Positions 50,353 to 60,578 of a stretch of 64,000 nucleotides of DNA are shown here, one piece after another. The translations under genes and the position numbers were made by a program. Position 1 is the stretch's first letter, and each line of letters starts with the position of its first letter. This DNA is from Avibacterium gallinarum. GTDB lineage: Bacteria; Pseudomonadota; Gammaproteobacteria; Enterobacterales; Pasteurellaceae. The notes beneath the pieces were generated by a model. That model did no database searches, was not told the origin of the DNA, and saw only the letters and a list, made by a program, of their open reading frames with translations. The stretch spans positions 124,001-188,000 of the forward strand of contig NZ_PQVJ01000006.1 in assembly GCF_002921135.1 (NCBI RefSeq), read 5' to 3'.

Positions 50353-51204
50353 ATGTCAGCTTATATTATTGATGTTACCGAACAAAATCTCACCGAGATC
50401 TTGCAGCAAACCCAACAAAAACCTGTTGCTTTAGTGTTTTATGCGCCAAGCCACGGGGAATCTAATGCGTTTGTGAGCGTGCTAGAACGCTATGCGGAAA
50501 AATACCAAGGGCAATTTTTATTAGGCAAAATTACCTGTGAAACCGAACAAATGGTCGCGGCGCAGTTTCGTATTCAAGCCTTGCCAACCACCTATTTATT
50601 TAAAGATGGACAAGCTCTTGATGCGTTCCAAGGGGCATTAGATGATGCTACCCTTGAACAACATTTAAGCCTGATCTTACCAAAAGAAGAAGAGATCAAA
50701 TTTACCCAAGCGTTAGATTTTCTGGCAAATGAAAACTATGAGCAAGCCTTGCCATTGCTAAAAGAAGCGTGGGAACTTTCCGATCACAAAAACAGCGATA
50801 TTGCCCTGCTTTATGCAGAAACCTATATCGCGATGAAACGCGTTGAACCAGCGCAGGAAATTTTAAACCGCATTCCATTGCAAGAACGCGATAGCCGTTG
50901 GCAAGGGTTGCAAGCGCAAATCGAATTATTAATTAAAGCAGCAGACACGCCAGAAATTCAGCAGTTACAAGCTGAATACGCCAACAATCCAAGCCCTGAA
51001 GTGGCCTTAAAACTGGCGTTACAGCTACACCAAGCGCACCGCAATGAAGAAGCCTTGGAATTATTATTTGGCTTATTAAAACAAGATTTAGGCGTGCTGA
51101 ATGGCGAAGTGAAACAAGAGTTTTTATCTATTCTGGCTGCTATTGGCAATAATGATCCTATTACCAATAAATACCGCCGATTGCTCTATTCACTACTCTA
51201 TTAA
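50353..51204 (+). CDS. cnoX: CnoX/YbbN-type co-chaperone (thioredoxin-like plus TPR)
   Basis: Chaperedoxin that passes unfolded or oxidised clients to DnaK and GroEL in E. coli. With the start MSAYIIDVTEQNL at 50353 it has 283 residues; the frame opening at 50251 runs through the terminator and is not used. A thioredoxin fold (about 5-110) is followed by TPR-like helices (about 115-280). The active-site region reads FYAPSHGESNAF and has no cysteine, where thioredoxins have CxxC and E. coli CnoX has SxxC. The cis-Pro loop LPTTYLF is kept. trxB follows on the same strand. Confidence 0.9.
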   Translation: MSAYIIDVTEQNLTEILQQTQQKPVALVFYAPSHGESNAFVSVLERYAEKYQGQFLLGKITCETEQMVAAQFRIQALPTTYLFKDGQALDAFQGALDDATLEQHLSLILPKEEEIKFTQALDFLANENYEQALPLLKEAWELSDHKNSDIALLYAETYIAMKRVEPAQEILNRIPLQERDSRWQGLQAQIELLIKAADTPEIQQLQAEYANNPSPEVALKLALQLHQAHRNEEALELLFGLLKQDLGVLNGEVKQEFLSILAAIGNNDPITNKYRRLLYSLLY

Positions 51205-51234
51205 TGAATTTAACAGCGTAAGGCTCTATAATAG

Positions 51235-52224
<990 letters not shown>

Positions 52225-52232
52225 GCCTAAGC

Positions 52233-52272
52233 GGTGCATTATTGCCGTAATGCACCACTTTTCTTTTTTCCT
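52233..52272 (+). terminator. Terminator of trxB
   Basis: GGTGCATTA/TAATGCACC stem (52233-52241 with 52248-52256) with a 6-nt loop and a T-rich tail. Confidence 0.85.
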
Positions 52273-52304
52273 TATTATCTTACTTAACCCTTTTACGCAG
52301 AATT

Positions 52305-54065
52305 ATGGATAAAGCTCGCCAACGACACCTACAAAAATGGCTACGCGCCCAACAAAAACCGATAAAAAAGTTACTTAGCCTAAATATTTTATTGGCTAGC
52401 CTTTCATCTCTGATCTTAGTTGCCCAAACCTACTTGCTCGCTACCCTATTACATCAGCTCATTATGGCGCAAACCGCAAGGGAAAATTTAATCGGTTATT
52501 TTATCGCCTTAGTAATCGGCTTCGGCTTGCGTGCGATCATTTTGTATTGGCGTGAACGCCTTGGTTTCAAGTGCGGTCAAAAATTACGGCATTTTATTCG
52601 CCAACAAATTTTCACCAAATTACATCAAGTTGGCCCAGCGATGATTAACCAAAAACCCGCTGGCAGTTGGGCAAGCATAATGTTAGAACAGGTGGAGAAT
52701 CTGCATAATTTCTACGCACGCTATTTACCTCAACAAGCCCTTTCGGTGATCGTTCCGTTGATTATTTTAATTGCCGTCTTTCCACTAAATTGGGCGGCAG
52801 GGCTAATTTTGCTCGTTACCGCGCCCCTTGTGCCAATTTTTATGATCTTGGTTGGGATCGCCGCCGCAGACAGCAGCCAAAAAAATATGCAAACCTTGGC
52901 TAAATTAAGTGGGCAATTTTTAGATCGCCTGCGCGGGCTGGAAACTTTGCGATTATTCAATAAAACGGAAGAACAAACCGCGCATATTGAACAAGCCACG
53001 GAAGATTTCCGCGAAACCACAATGGACGTGCTGAAAATGGCGTTTTTGTCTTCTGCGGTGTTGGAATTTTTCACCTCGATTTCCATTGCGCTAATGGCCG
53101 TCTATTTTGGTTTTAGTTATCTAGGTGAGCTTGATTTCGGCGCTTATGGCACGCCAATCACCTTATTTATTGGCTTTTTCTGCTTAATTCTAGCCCCAGA
53201 GTTTTATCAGCCTTTGCGTGATCTTGGTACTTATTATCACGATCGCGCGGCAGCCATTGGCGCAGCTGATGCCATTGTGGAATTTTTAGAACAGCCGATT
53301 TTAAATGAAGCGAAAGCAAGCCAAGATTTCACATTAAATGAAACGGTTGAAATCCACGCGCAAGATCTGGTGGTGCTCTCGCCACAAGGCAAACCACTCA
53401 CCCAAGCCCTTAATTTTCATCTGCCGGCTAAAAGTCATACAGCGTTAATCGGGCAAAGTGGCGCAGGGAAAACTTCATTAATCAATACCCTACTCGGCTT
53501 TTTAGATTATCAAGGCAGCCTGAAAATTAATGGTATTGAACTCAATCAAATTAATAAAACCCAATGGCGCAGTGCGATTGCGTGGGTGGGGCAAAATCCC
53601 TTGCTATTACAAGGCACGATTCGCGAAAACTTACTCTTAGGCGGTATCCAAGCTAGCGATGAACAAATTCAACACGCTTTGGTACAAGCACAGGCTACCG
53701 TATTTACCGATAAATTAGGGCTAGATGCCGAAATTAAAGAAGGGGGCATTGGACTTTCCGTGGGGCAAGCACAGCGTTTAGCCATTGCCCGCGCCTTATT
53801 GCGTCATCGTCATTTATTGCTCCTTGATGAACCTACCGCCAGCCTGGATGCACAATCAGAAAATCTGGTGCTTTCCGCCTTGCAAAAAATTAGCCGCGAG
53901 CAAACCACCTTGATGATCACCCACCGCATTGAAGATCTGAAACAATGCGATTGCATTTTTGTGATGCAACAAGGACAAATCGTTCAACAAGGCAATTTTG
54001 CCCAATTACAAAATAACGGATTTTTCGCAGAACTTCTTGCACAACGTAAACAGGATATTAATTAA
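52305..54065 (+). CDS. cydD: CydD subunit of the CydDC thiol exporter
   Basis: Half of the heterodimeric ABC exporter that moves cysteine and glutathione to the periplasm and is needed for assembly of cytochrome bd and c-type cytochromes. The 586 residues have six transmembrane helices in the first 320 and an ATPase domain with Walker A GQSGAGKTS, signature LSVGQAQR and Walker B LLLLDEPTASLD. The signature is SVGQ rather than SGGQ. It overlaps cydC by one base (TAATG). Periplasmic cytochrome c is encoded near the right end of the window. Confidence 0.95.
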   Translation: MDKARQRHLQKWLRAQQKPIKKLLSLNILLASLSSLILVAQTYLLATLLHQLIMAQTARENLIGYFIALVIGFGLRAIILYWRERLGFKCGQKLRHFIRQQIFTKLHQVGPAMINQKPAGSWASIMLEQVENLHNFYARYLPQQALSVIVPLIILIAVFPLNWAAGLILLVTAPLVPIFMILVGIAAADSSQKNMQTLAKLSGQFLDRLRGLETLRLFNKTEEQTAHIEQATEDFRETTMDVLKMAFLSSAVLEFFTSISIALMAVYFGFSYLGELDFGAYGTPITLFIGFFCLILAPEFYQPLRDLGTYYHDRAAAIGAADAIVEFLEQPILNEAKASQDFTLNETVEIHAQDLVVLSPQGKPLTQALNFHLPAKSHTALIGQSGAGKTSLINTLLGFLDYQGSLKINGIELNQINKTQWRSAIAWVGQNPLLLQGTIRENLLLGGIQASDEQIQHALVQAQATVFTDKLGLDAEIKEGGIGLSVGQAQRLAIARALLRHRHLLLLDEPTASLDAQSENLVLSALQKISREQTTLMITHRIEDLKQCDCIFVMQQGQIVQQGNFAQLQNNGFFAELLAQRKQDIN

Positions 54066-55795
54066 TGCGTACACTTTTACCATTTTTACGTTTATTTAAG
54101 CACGCCAAATTCGTGTTATTTTTAGGCTTAATCCTGATGATCACAGGGCTTGCCGCCAGTATTGGTTTATTAACGGTATCAGGCTGGTTCTTGGCTGCCA
54201 CCGCCTTGGCGGGCATTGGCACGTTATTCAATTTTTTCTATCCCTCAGCTACCGTGCGTGGCTTGGCGATTGGACGCACCGTAGCCCGTTATTTTGAAAA
54301 AATCGTTACTCACGATGCCACCTTTAGAATCCTTGCTAAATTGCGTGTGCAAGTGTTTCAAAAGATCATTCCCCTAAGCCCAGCCGTGCTAAATCGCTAT
54401 CGTAACAGTGATTTATTAAACCGCTTAGTGGCAGATGTGGATACGCTCGATAGCCTTTATCTTCGCCTGCTCGCGCCCTTTATCACGGCGTTGTTAGTGA
54501 TTGGCTTTCTCACTCTAGGTTTGAGCTTTTTCAACCTTCCGCTAGCGCTCTTTTTTGGTGCAATTTTGACCGCACTTGTCTTGATTGTGCCAACGATTTT
54601 TTATCATCTAGGGCAAAAATTCGGGCATAAACTCACCCAAGCGCGCGCTGTTTATCGCACGCGATTTGTGGAATATATCCAATCCCAAGCAGAATTATTG
54701 CTGTTTAATGCCGAAAAACCGCTCAAACAAAAACTGGACGAAACAGAACAGCAATGGCAACACTTTCAACAAAAAGAAGCGAATTTAAGCGGATTTTCCA
54801 CCGCACTTGTACTTTTTGCCAATGGCATTTTGCTCGCGCTCACCTTATGGTTTGCCGCCAATGCTGATTTTGGCAGTGATCGATACAGCCCTGCGATCAT
54901 CGCCCTATTTGCCCTTGCCGCACTGGCTGCCTTTGAGATTTTAATGCCTTTGGGTTCAGCATTTTTGCATATTGGGCAAGTGATTGCTTCTGCTGATCGG
55001 GTTACCGAAATCACCGAACAAACGCCACTCGTACAATTTGACGGACAAAAAACGATCGAAAAAAACACCGCACTTGATCTTTTCATTCAGCAAGTGAGTT
55101 TCACTTATCCAGAACGTCAAGATGTTGCACTACAGAACATCAACCTTGAAATTTCACAAGGACAAAAAGTCGCCATTCTAGGCAAAACTGGCAGTGGCAA
55201 ATCCACTCTGTTACAACTTTTAGTTCGTAATTATAATCCCGCACAAGGGAAAATTTTCCTTGCCAATCAACCGATTGACAGCTACAGCGAAAAAAGTTTG
55301 CGCAACCAAATGTGTTTTTTAACCCAGCGCGTGCATATTTTTAGCGATACTTTGCGTAATAATTTACAGCTGGCAAATCAGCAACCGATTTCTGATGAGG
55401 CAATGATTAACGTGCTAAACCAAGTGGGCTTAAGCAAATTGCTAGAGCAAGAACAGGGCTTAGATCAATGGCTTGGCGATGGCGGTCGACCGCTTTCAGG
55501 CGGTGAACAGCGCCGTTTAGGTTTAGCGCGCCTATTGCTAAATCAAGCGCCCATTTTACTGCTTGATGAACCTACCGAAGGTTTAGATCGCGAAACAGAA
55601 CGTCAAATTCTGCGTTTAATTCTCGCCCATTGCCAAAACAAAACCTTAATTATGGTAACGCACCGCCTTACCGCGATTGAACAATTTGATAACCTTTGCA
55701 TTATTGATGATGGCAAATTGATCGAACAAGGCAATTATCAAACCTTAATGGCAAAAGAAAACGGCTTTTTCAAACAATTAGTGGAAAGAATTTAG
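54065..55795 (+). CDS. cydC: CydC subunit of the CydDC thiol exporter
   Basis: Partner of CydD. The 576 residues have six transmembrane helices and an ATPase domain with Walker A GKTGSGKST, signature LSGGEQRR and Walker B ILLLDEPTEGLD. ATG overlaps the cydD stop. Three uptake cores lie inside (54569, 54800, 55067). It converges on the 4.5S RNA gene. Confidence 0.95.
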   Translation: MRTLLPFLRLFKHAKFVLFLGLILMITGLAASIGLLTVSGWFLAATALAGIGTLFNFFYPSATVRGLAIGRTVARYFEKIVTHDATFRILAKLRVQVFQKIIPLSPAVLNRYRNSDLLNRLVADVDTLDSLYLRLLAPFITALLVIGFLTLGLSFFNLPLALFFGAILTALVLIVPTIFYHLGQKFGHKLTQARAVYRTRFVEYIQSQAELLLFNAEKPLKQKLDETEQQWQHFQQKEANLSGFSTALVLFANGILLALTLWFAANADFGSDRYSPAIIALFALAALAAFEILMPLGSAFLHIGQVIASADRVTEITEQTPLVQFDGQKTIEKNTALDLFIQQVSFTYPERQDVALQNINLEISQGQKVAILGKTGSGKSTLLQLLVRNYNPAQGKIFLANQPIDSYSEKSLRNQMCFLTQRVHIFSDTLRNNLQLANQQPISDEAMINVLNQVGLSKLLEQEQGLDQWLGDGGRPLSGGEQRRLGLARLLLNQAPILLLDEPTEGLDRETERQILRLILAHCQNKTLIMVTHRLTAIEQFDNLCIIDDGKLIEQGNYQTLMAKENGFFKQLVERI

Positions 55796-55840
55796 TTGAG
55801 TTGAAAAACTAAAAGATTGATTTAAGAGAAAAAGTTGAGA

Positions 55841-55871
55841 AAAGAAAAGCTGGGCGGAAACCTTCCCAGCT
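55841..55871 (-). terminator. Terminator of 4.5S RNA, overlapping its 3' end
   Basis: On the minus strand AGCTGGG (55865-55871) pairs with CCCAGCT (55848-55854), followed by TTTTCTTT. The first arm lies inside the mature RNA, so folding of the terminator competes with the closing stem of 4.5S RNA. Confidence 0.65.
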
Positions 55872-55965
55872 TGATCTCGGCACACGAAAAATCTGACTTT
55901 GGCTGCTTTCTTCCGAACCTGACCGGGTAAACCAGACCTCGTTGCGAGGAACCGAGAAGGTTTCC
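55856..55965 (-). ncRNA. ffs: 4.5S RNA (signal recognition particle RNA)
   Basis: RNA part of the signal recognition particle, which binds Ffh and targets membrane proteins. The minus strand holds the conserved core GGTCAGGTTCGGAAGAAAGC with the GGAA tetraloop, then AGCCA..GTCAGA, GTGTGCCG and AGCTGG, in the same order as in E. coli. The ends GGAAACCTTC and GGAAGGTTTCC pair. The length is about 110 nt; the exact ends are estimated from pairing. Confidence 0.93.
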
Positions 55966-56003
55966 ATAACATCTGCCACCAAATCTAGCAACAGAACGCT
56001 CGC

Positions 56004-56032
56004 ATTATGCCCCAAGCCCCACGGAATTGCAA
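56004..56032 (-). promoter_or_regulatory. Promoter of 4.5S RNA
   Basis: On the minus strand -35 TTGCAA (56027-56032) and -10 CATAAT (56004-56009) are 17 bp apart, followed by a GC-rich discriminator GCGAGCG. A short 5' leader before the mature RNA is implied. The rest of 55966-56285 holds only AT-rich sequence and the lipoprotein terminator. Confidence 0.65.
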
Positions 56033-56240
56033 ATCTTTCATTATGATTTCGCTTTAACTGATTAAATAAACAACTTTCAGTATTTTTCTAATCAATTTGC
56101 GTTTCTTACTTTTTTGCTTCATAGAAAAGCATTTCTGCTACACCTAATAATGCGGAAATCCCTTTTCTCATTGCTTTTAAAATTTATCTTCTTTAAGAAG
56201 ATATTTCGCCAAATCCCTTCGCTGCAATAAATTCAAGCAT

Positions 56241-56265
56241 AAAAAAACCGCCTTAACGGCGGCCT
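56241..56265 (-). terminator. Terminator of the small lipoprotein gene
   Basis: CCGCC (56248-56252) pairs with GGCGG (56258-56262); on the minus strand T7 follows. Confidence 0.85.
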
Positions 56266-56285
56266 TTACAAATAATGAAGCGATT

Positions 56286-56756
56286 TTACTCTGCTTTTTT
56301 ACCATATTTTTCTGCTAATTCAGCTTGAAGTTTTTGTAACTCCGCAGTTGCAGCAGTGGTTTTTTCTGTTTTCTCTTGTACCGCTTTAGTGGCTTCAGGC
56401 GTTGCATTATGCATTAATGCTAAACCATCTTTTGCAAGCTCTGAAGTTAAGGTTAATACCGATTGCATTTTATCTTTTAACTGTTTGATTTCAGGGCTTT
56501 TAATATCTAAAGCATTCAAGCTTTTTTGCACTTCTGCGTTTCTTGCACTTAATGCGTTCATTGCATCCGCAATTTGTTTCTCATCTCCAGATGATAGTTT
56601 TTGCATATATTCTTGATGAAAAGCAACTTGGCTTTGCTGATTTGCCACGCTCCACTCAACTAATTTTTGATAATCTAGTTCTGGATCCGCTTTATTACAC
56701 GCTACAACAAAAAGAGCAAAAATAACAGCCGTACCTAATTTGATGATTTTATTCAT
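56286..56756 (-). CDS. Small helical lipoprotein, unknown function
   Basis: Predicted lipoprotein of 156 residues. The signal peptide MNKIIKLGTAVIFALFVVAC ends in a lipobox VVAC with the lipidated Cys20, and +2 is Asn. The mature protein is helical and coiled-coil-like (about 30-150), ending in a lysine-rich tail. I do not recognise a named family with certainty; similar hypothetical lipoproteins occur in Haemophilus. Monocistronic with its own terminator. Confidence 0.75.
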   Translation of the reverse strand: MNKIIKLGTAVIFALFVVACNKADPELDYQKLVEWSVANQQSQVAFHQEYMQKLSSGDEKQIADAMNALSARNAEVQKSLNALDIKSPEIKQLKDKMQSVLTLTSELAKDGLALMHNATPEATKAVQEKTEKTTAATAELQKLQAELAEKYGKKAE

Positions 56757-56873
56757 TGTATTTTCCTTTAAATAATAAACAAAATAATATAACCAAAACC
56801 TTAGTTATATACTCATTCTCATAGAGAACGGGATATTTTAATCTGTCTACTGAGAAATTGCCAAGCAATATAG

Positions 56874-58026
56874 TTAAAAGCTTTGTAAAGATTTGAGCAA
56901 AACTTCACCAAACCCTTTTCGCCAACCCTGTAACAAATCGGGTAAATCATTTGAATCTTGCTGTTTTATCCAGCACCATTTCATCAAACTTTCTAAGCCC
57001 CGTTTGCTTGAAATGACTTCTATCGGCAGCTCTGCTGGGGCAATTTCTTTTAATTTTTGCTGCAAAATTTTTAATCCAGAACGATAACGCGGATCATCAA
57101 CCAAACGAACAATTCGTGACGGATATTCTTTTTTTGCTGTACGTTTTGCTTTTTCAACAAGCTGCAACATTTTTTTTGCCATTCACTCGCACTTCCATTG
57201 GTAGCAAGCCTAAATCAAGCAGCTCCGAAGTATGTTTAGGAAAATGTTTTGCCACAAGCCATAAATGCTCACTTTTTACAATAAAATTCAGGGCAATGTC
57301 GCGTTTTATTCCTTCTTCCACACGCCATTTGGCTAATAATTTTAACGCCATCAACTCCCTTTCATTCAGTTTCCAGCCATTTGGAATATCTAAATAGGCT
57401 GTGTCGGGTGATTTAGTTTTCTGGCATTTTTCCAATAAAAATTCGCACTCATTTTGCACCGCACTTTGCCAAGGCGTTTGCGCCAAGTGTTGCTGCATTT
57501 CCTCGTATAGAGGAATTAAATACCACACATCTGCCGCAGCGTAACGTAACTGCACTTCCGACAACGGACGAGCTAGCCAATCAGTACGTGAAGCGCCCTT
57601 GTCTAATTCCAGCTCAAAATAATGATAAATCAAACTGGCAAATCCCATTGAACGACCAAAGCCTAAAAAATGGCTCATCACTTGTGTGTCAATTAACGGC
57701 GTTGGTAATTGTTTGAAATAGTGGTGAAAAATCTCCAAATCTTCCTTGCACGCGTGCAACACTTTCACCACATTTTGATCAGCCAGTAAATCAATAAAAG
57801 GAGAGAAATCATCAATCTCCAACGGATCAATCAGACTAACCTGCTCACCATCATAAAGCTGAATTAGCCCCAATTTAGGATAAAAGGTTCGGGTACGAAT
57901 AAACTCCGTATCCAATGCCACGCAAGATTTCTCTCTTGCTCGCTGGCATACTTCTGCTAGCACAATATCCGAAGTAACTATTTGAAAGTGCGGTGGATTT
58001 TTGATTTCTTTTTTTATTGCTGGCAT
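56874..58026 (-). pseudogene. rnd: Ribonuclease D, frameshifted at an A8 tract
   Basis: 3'-5' exonuclease that trims tRNA and other stable RNA precursors. Two overlapping frames together make one full-length gene. The first (57154-58026, 290 residues) has the DEDD nuclease domain (D39 and E41 in ALDTEF, DTQVMSHFLGFGRS, AADVWYL) and the first HRDC domain, then ends NGKKNVAAC. The second (56874-57182) continues MAKKMLQLVEKAKRT to the C-terminal domain. They meet at A8 on the minus strand (57170-57177). Removing one A gives NGKKMLQLVEKAK in one frame of about 383 residues, close to the E. coli length of 375. The catalytic domain is intact in the truncated product. It may be a true mutation, slippage or a sequencing error. 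Confidence 0.9.
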
Positions 58027-58053
58027 AATTTTATTCCATCACTTTTACAATAC

Positions 58054-58077
58054 AAAAGCGGACAATCGTCCGCTTTT
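58054..58077 (-). terminator. Terminator of fadD
   Basis: AAAAGCGGAC/GTCCGCTTTT perfect 10-bp stem with a 4-nt loop, between the fadD stop side and the rnd start. It would act on any read-through toward fadD from rnd and is T-ended on both strands; for the minus-strand genes it separates rnd from the region downstream of it only if rnd is not involved, so it most likely insulates rnd from fadD orientation-independently. Confidence 0.6.
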
Positions 58078-58104
58078 GTTGCTATTCAAGTAAATTAAGC
58101 AAAT

Positions 58105-59793
58105 TTAATTTGCTGGTCGCTTGGCTAATTCTTCATCGCGCAGTACGCGGCGCAGAATTTTACCTACATTGGATTTTGGTAATTCATCTCTAAATTCAAT
58201 GTCTTTCGGTACTTTATAACCCGTGAGATGCTGGCGGCAATGTTGGCGTAGCTCATCACGCGTCAAACTTTCATCTTTTTTCACCACAAACACTTTAATG
58301 GTTTCGCCTGACACTTCATTAGGTACGCCAATGGCCACCACTTCTGCCACTTTGTAATTGAGCATAATCACATCTTCAATTTCATTTGGATACACATTAA
58401 AGCCTGAAACCAAGATCATATCTTTTTTGCGATCCACAATGCGTAAGCTGTAAGATTCGTCCATCACCACAATATCGCCAGTAGCAAGCCAACCGTCTTT
58501 CAGCACTTCCGCTGTGGCTTCTGGACGCTTCCAATAACCTTGCATCACCTGCTCGCCTTTCACCCAAAGCTCCCCTGGTTCGCCAAGTTGAGCTTCTTCG
58601 CCATTATCTTTGATGATTTTAATATCCGTATTCGGCACGGGAACACCAATAGTGCCGTTGTGTTTCACCACATTAATTGGACAAGCGGCAATCAGCGGCG
58701 AACATTCTGTCATTCCATAGCCTTCAATAATGTTACAGCCTGTGGTTTCGTGCCAACGGGTTGCCACAGATTGCTGAATGGCCATTCCCCCACCAACGGA
58801 AAGTTTAAGCTGTGAAAAATCGATTTCTTTGAAATTTTCATTATTTAACAAGGCGTTAAATAAGGTGTTTACCCCAGTAATGGCAACAAAGCGATATTTT
58901 TTCATCTCTTTGACAAAACCATCAATATCACGCGGATTGGTGATCAAAATTGCGGTAACGCCCAGCTCAATAAACAATAAGCAGTTTACCGTTAAAGCAA
59001 AAACGTGATACAGCGGTAAAGCCAGAATGGCTTTGCGTTCGCGCGTGTGATCGCCCACGAAAGGATAAGCAATCCATTTTGCCTGAAATACATTGGTAAT
59101 AATATTGTGATGAGAAAGCATTGCGCCTTTGGCAACGCCTGTCGTGCCGCCCGTATATTGTAAGAAAGCAAGATCATTACCCGTTAAATGCGGGCGCACA
59201 TATTGACGATATTTGCCCACAGCCAGCACTTCACGGAACGTTACGGCGTGCGGTAATTTATATTTTGGTACGAGCTTTTTAATGTATTTCACCACGAAAT
59301 TCACCAGCGTGCGCTTACCAAAAGAAAGCTGATCGCCCATTCGGGTTAAAATAACGTGTTTCACTTCTGTATTGAATACCACTTTTTCAAGGGTTGAAGC
59401 GAAATTTGACACCACCACTATGGCTTTCGCACCGCTGTCTTGTAACTGATGTTCTAGTTCTCTTGGCGTGTAAAGGGGATTAACATTCACCACCACCATT
59501 CCAGCGCGTAAAATCCCAAATAAGGCAATAGGATATTGCAATAAATTTGGCATCATCAATGCCACAGGATCGCCTTGTTGTAACTTCAATTCATTTTGTA
59601 AATAGGCAGCAAAGGCACGGCTACGCTCTTCTAATTTACGAAAGGTCAGCACTTGCCCCATATTAATATAAGCAGCGCGATCAGGGTGTTCGCGCACCGC
59701 CTTATCAAACATATCTAAGATATTTTCATAGGCAGAAGTGTCAATATGCTTTTCTGCACCTTCTGGATAATTGATAAACCAAGGCTTTTCCAT
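58105..59793 (-). CDS. fadD: Long-chain fatty acid-CoA ligase
   Basis: Activates exogenous fatty acids to acyl-CoA with ATP at the inner membrane. The 562 residues match FadD. The AMP-binding P-loop is [15 protein letters not shown], followed by [19 protein letters not shown] and the C-terminal [16 protein letters not shown] linker motif with a lysine in the SNVGKILRR end. fadD lies upstream of rnd in E. coli too, on the same strand; here rnd lies on its 3' side in the same orientation order reversed, with a hairpin between. Confidence 0.95.
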   Translation of the reverse strand: MEKPWFINYPEGAEKHIDTSAYENILDMFDKAVREHPDRAAYINMGQVLTFRKLEERSRAFAAYLQNELKLQQGDPVALMMPNLLQYPIALFGILRAGMVVVNVNPLYTPRELEHQLQDSGAKAIVVVSNFASTLEKVVFNTEVKHVILTRMGDQLSFGKRTLVNFVVKYIKKLVPKYKLPHAVTFREVLAVGKYRQYVRPHLTGNDLAFLQYTGGTTGVAKGAMLSHHNIITNVFQAKWIAYPFVGDHTRERKAILALPLYHVFALTVNCLLFIELGVTAILITNPRDIDGFVKEMKKYRFVAITGVNTLFNALLNNENFKEIDFSQLKLSVGGGMAIQQSVATRWHETTGCNIIEGYGMTECSPLIAACPINVVKHNGTIGVPVPNTDIKIIKDNGEEAQLGEPGELWVKGEQVMQGYWKRPEATAEVLKDGWLATGDIVVMDESYSLRIVDRKKDMILVSGFNVYPNEIEDVIMLNYKVAEVVAIGVPNEVSGETIKVFVVKKDESLTRDELRQHCRQHLTGYKVPKDIEFRDELPKSNVGKILRRVLRDEELAKRPAN

Positions 59794-59867
59794 TTGTTAT
59801 CCTTATTATTTTTATTAAATCTTACGGATTTTATCATTAGCTCACGAATGTGCCAAATGTTGCTGCG

Positions 59868-60578
59868 TTATTCACGCCCAGGTAACTTTTTCCAAGTTAC
59901 TTCATTGCGCAAATAAACTGGTTCAATTTCCATCGCACTTATCCATTGTTTCTGCCAGTAATAAGGCAAGGCTAAAGGCAACATTGCTTTGGCAGAAGGC
60001 AAGATGATGTCAGAATCTTTCGCCCAATCTAATATAGCAAGTTGCGAATAAGCCTGCCAGCCCGTTCCCACTTTAACGCAATCTTCCGTTTGTTGAGCCA
60101 GCTGAAGCACGGATTCTGGGCTGCAAACTCGTTCGCTAACTAACGCTTGCCAGTCAAAAAACTCTCCAAAATCTGACCGCACTTTTTGCGCCTGAAGTTG
60201 GCTAAAATACACTTCATTCATTCTGGCATCAATGGCACATAGCACCTGTGTTGTGCCATATTGCTCATAGCCTTGCTGTGCCATTGTGGTGAGATTAGAA
60301 ATAGGGATCACGGGTAAATCTGCCCCTAACGCCAAGCCTTGTGCAATGCCTGCGCCCACGCGCACACCAGTAAAACTACCCGGCCCACGGCCAAAAACCA
60401 AGGCATCAACTTGATTGAGTGTAACACCAGACTGACTTAAAATTTCATCAACCATTGGCAAAATGCGTTTTGTGTGCGTGCGTTGCGCTAATTCATCTAA
60501 ATGGGTGATTTCCCCTTTATGCAATAAGGCAACGGAACAAGCTTCCGTTGAAGTATCTAAAGCAAGTAAAGTTGTCAT
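59868..60578 (-). CDS. tsaB: tRNA threonylcarbamoyladenosine synthesis protein TsaB
   Basis: Partner of TsaD in making t6A at position 37 of ANN-decoding tRNAs. The 236 residues have the ASKHA fold N-terminus LALDTSTEACSVAL and the GRGPGSFTGVRVGAG motif at about 65-79. Its ATG overlaps the stop of the upstream helicase gene by one base (TAATG), so the two are translationally coupled. The same yoaA-tsaB neighbourhood occurs in E. coli. Confidence 0.96.
   Translation of the reverse strand: MTTLLALDTSTEACSVALLHKGEITHLDELAQRTHTKRILPMVDEILSQSGVTLNQVDALVFGRGPGSFTGVRVGAGIAQGLALGADLPVIPISNLTTMAQQGYEQYGTTQVLCAIDARMNEVYFSQLQAQKVRSDFGEFFDWQALVSERVCSPESVLQLAQQTEDCVKVGTGWQAYSQLAILDWAKDSDIILPSAKAMLPLALPYYWQKQWISAMEIEPVYLRNEVTWKKLPGRE

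Noticed and set aside
55778-56015. Open frames over the 4.5S RNA gene
   Set aside because: The conserved SRP RNA core with GGAA tetraloop explains the sequence.
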